A stretch of 64,000 nt of DNA. Source: Brytella acorum. GTDB taxonomy: Bacteria; Pseudomonadota; Alphaproteobacteria; Acetobacterales; Acetobacteraceae. Position numbers and translations under genes: made by a program. Within the stretch, counting starts at the first letter, position 1. Each line of letters opens with the position of its first letter. Under the pieces are notes generated by a model that ran no database searches, was not told the origin of the DNA, and worked only from the letters and a program-made list of their open reading frames with translations. Where the stretch lies: contig NZ_JARBJP010000009.1 in the NCBI RefSeq assembly GCF_029309905.1, forward strand, positions 1 to 64,000, given 5' to 3'. Below, piece after piece: positions 62,861 to 64,000 of the stretch.

Positions 62861-64000
62861 GGCATGGGTTCCGCTGTCGCATGGTGTCGGTGTCTGGCGT
62901 CGGAGCGCTGACCGCCGCAGGAGAACCTGCCCAGCACCAGATAGAGGACCGGGGTCGTGTAAAGTGTGAGAGCCTGACTGATGGCGAGACCCCCAAGGAT
63001 CGTGATGCCGAGAGGCAAACGAAGTTCGGCACCGTAGCCATGACCGAACACCAGCGGCAAAGCCCCGAACGCCGCCGCGAATGTGGTCATCATGATGGGC
63101 CGGAACCGCAGCGCACAGGCCTGGCGGATGGCGTCCCCGACGCTGTAGCCGACTCTTTCTGCTTCTATGGCAAAATCGACCAGCATAATGGCGTTCTTCT
63201 TGACGATGCCGACAAGCAGGAGCAGCCCGATCATAGCCATGAGGGAGAATTCCTCCCCGAATACCCAGAGGCCCAGCATCGCGCCAGCACCCGCCGATGG
63301 TAGGGTAGACAGCACGATGAGCGGATGAACATAGCTCTCGTAGAGAATCCCCAGGATGACATAGATCCCGAAAATAGCCGCTCCGATCAGAAGTGGCTCA
63401 CGGCTGGCCGAACTGCGCAACTGTGCGGCATTGCCTGCGTAAGCCCCTTGAACCGACGAAGGGAGCCTGATTTCGGCCACAACGCGGTCAACGGCATTCA
63501 TCGCCTGGTTGAGCGACACGCCGGATGGAAGATTGAATGAGACTGTCGCAGCCGTCGCCTGCCCTTGGTGATTGACGGCCAGGGCTGTCCTGTTCACACG
63601 ACGGGTCGCGACCACCGAGAGCGGGATCATGGTTTCACGCGCCGTCGATACCGCCGATCCCAAAGAGGCGGAAGCCCCTCCGGCAAGGCCGTTGGCAATC
63701 TGGTTGGTGACGCTCTGCGCGCTGGTATCGTTCGTCGTAACCGTCGCGATCGGCAGCCTTACCCGGATCAGATTGGATTGTGATGCGCCCCTGGGACTGC
63801 CTCCCGAAGTGCTGATCCATGTTTGTGCAAGCGATTCCGGCGATTGCCAGAAGCGCGGAGCGACTTCCATCACGACGCGATATTGATTGAGCGCATTATA
63901 AATGATGGACGCGGCCCGCTGCCCATAGGCGTCATACAGGACGTTGCCGACCAGTTGTGGCGTGATCTGGACGCGGGACGCCGTGTCGCGCTGGATCTGT
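62857..64000 (-). CDS. RND efflux transporter permease, MdtC/MdtB-like (C-terminal part; truncated by window)
   Basis: A frame of at least 381 residues that runs off the right edge of the window. It starts in the docking domain (RDTASRVQITPQLVGNVLYD, then VVMEVAPRFWQSPE). The C-terminal membrane half has helices such as LIGAAIFGIYVILGILYES and SLMAMIGLLLLVGIVKKNAI with AIRQACALRFRPIMMTTFAA. These are hallmarks of inner-membrane RND pumps. Its stop overlaps the regulator start (ATGA). Periplasmic adaptor and outer-membrane channel genes would be expected upstream, to the right of the window. Confidence 0.9.
   Translation of the reverse strand, partial: QIQRDTASRVQITPQLVGNVLYDAYGQRAASIIYNALNQYRVVMEVAPRFWQSPESLAQTWISTSGGSPRGASQSNLIRVRLPIATVTTNDTSAQSVTNQIANGLAGGASASLGSAVSTARETMIPLSVVATRRVNRTALAVNHQGQATAATVSFNLPSGVSLNQAMNAVDRVVAEIRLPSSVQGAYAGNAAQLRSSASREPLLIGAAIFGIYVILGILYESYVHPLIVLSTLPSAGAGAMLGLWVFGEEFSLMAMIGLLLLVGIVKKNAIMLVDFAIEAERVGYSVGDAIRQACALRFRPIMMTTFAAAFGALPLVFGHGYGAELRLPLGITILGGLAISQALTLYTTPVLYLVLGRFSCGGQRSDARHRHHATAEPMP

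Overview
The window looks like a chromosomal segment of an acetic acid bacterium (Acetobacteraceae, Alphaproteobacteria). This is inferred from the overall high GC, the protein sequence style and the gene set (glnK-amtB, mlaEF, radA, hemH, asd, two porins). The genus cannot be fixed from sequence reading alone.

Left flank (1-2156): an AT-richer accessory stretch with a divergent pair (HVA1/TUDOR-like protein and DUF488 protein), then decayed insertion-sequence debris. Two pieces of an IS5-type transposase lie in opposite orientations around the N-terminus of an IS630-type transposase.

Integrated element (2157-19217, 17,061 bp): a mobile element inserted in the 3' end of a tRNA-Tyr gene. It is bounded by identical 15-bp repeats (attL 2157-2171, attR 19203-19217). 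It encodes a P4-type tyrosine integrase; an AT-rich leftward segment (AAA ATPase, a 9 x 10-bp perfect tandem repeat, a broken HTH gene, an intact XRE regulator); a long rightward series of small, partly stop/start-overlapping genes; an AlpA-like excisionase behind an RBS-covering hairpin; a primase-polymerase and a VapE-type helicase; an origin-like repeat region; a serine recombinase; a large terminase split by one in-frame amber codon; and a short morphogenesis set (coiled-coil proteins, tape-measure protein with lysozyme-type domain, baseplate-hub-like protein, small PD-(D/E)XK-type nuclease). No portal, capsid, protease, tail-tube or lysis genes are seen. It is therefore either a decayed prophage or a phage satellite that keeps replication, packaging and part of a tail.

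Right of the element (19204-64000) is mostly core-type chromosome: tRNA-Tyr, rlmB, a zinc-less alcohol dehydrogenase-like gene, an RcnB-like protein, cysE with a UbiH-type monooxygenase, glnK-amtB behind a possible sigma-54 promoter, a small lipoprotein, a YegD-like Hsp70, an AsmA protein, a DUF2252 protein, a YigZ protein, radA and mlaFE. Next comes a phage-shock-type locus (pspF divergent from pspA-pspB and two large exported beta-repeat proteins; the last ends in a PspC-like cytoplasmic tail and no normal pspC is present). It is followed by ugd, a porin, a Bcr/CflA transporter, a 2OG-Fe(II) oxygenase, asd, hemH with a glycosyltransferase, a second porin, a DUF2075 ATPase coupled to a shortened UvrA paralogue, a pirin/LysR pair, a BASS transporter, remnants of VIT1-like and chrA-like genes, and an RND efflux - response regulator - histidine kinase operon cut by the right edge.
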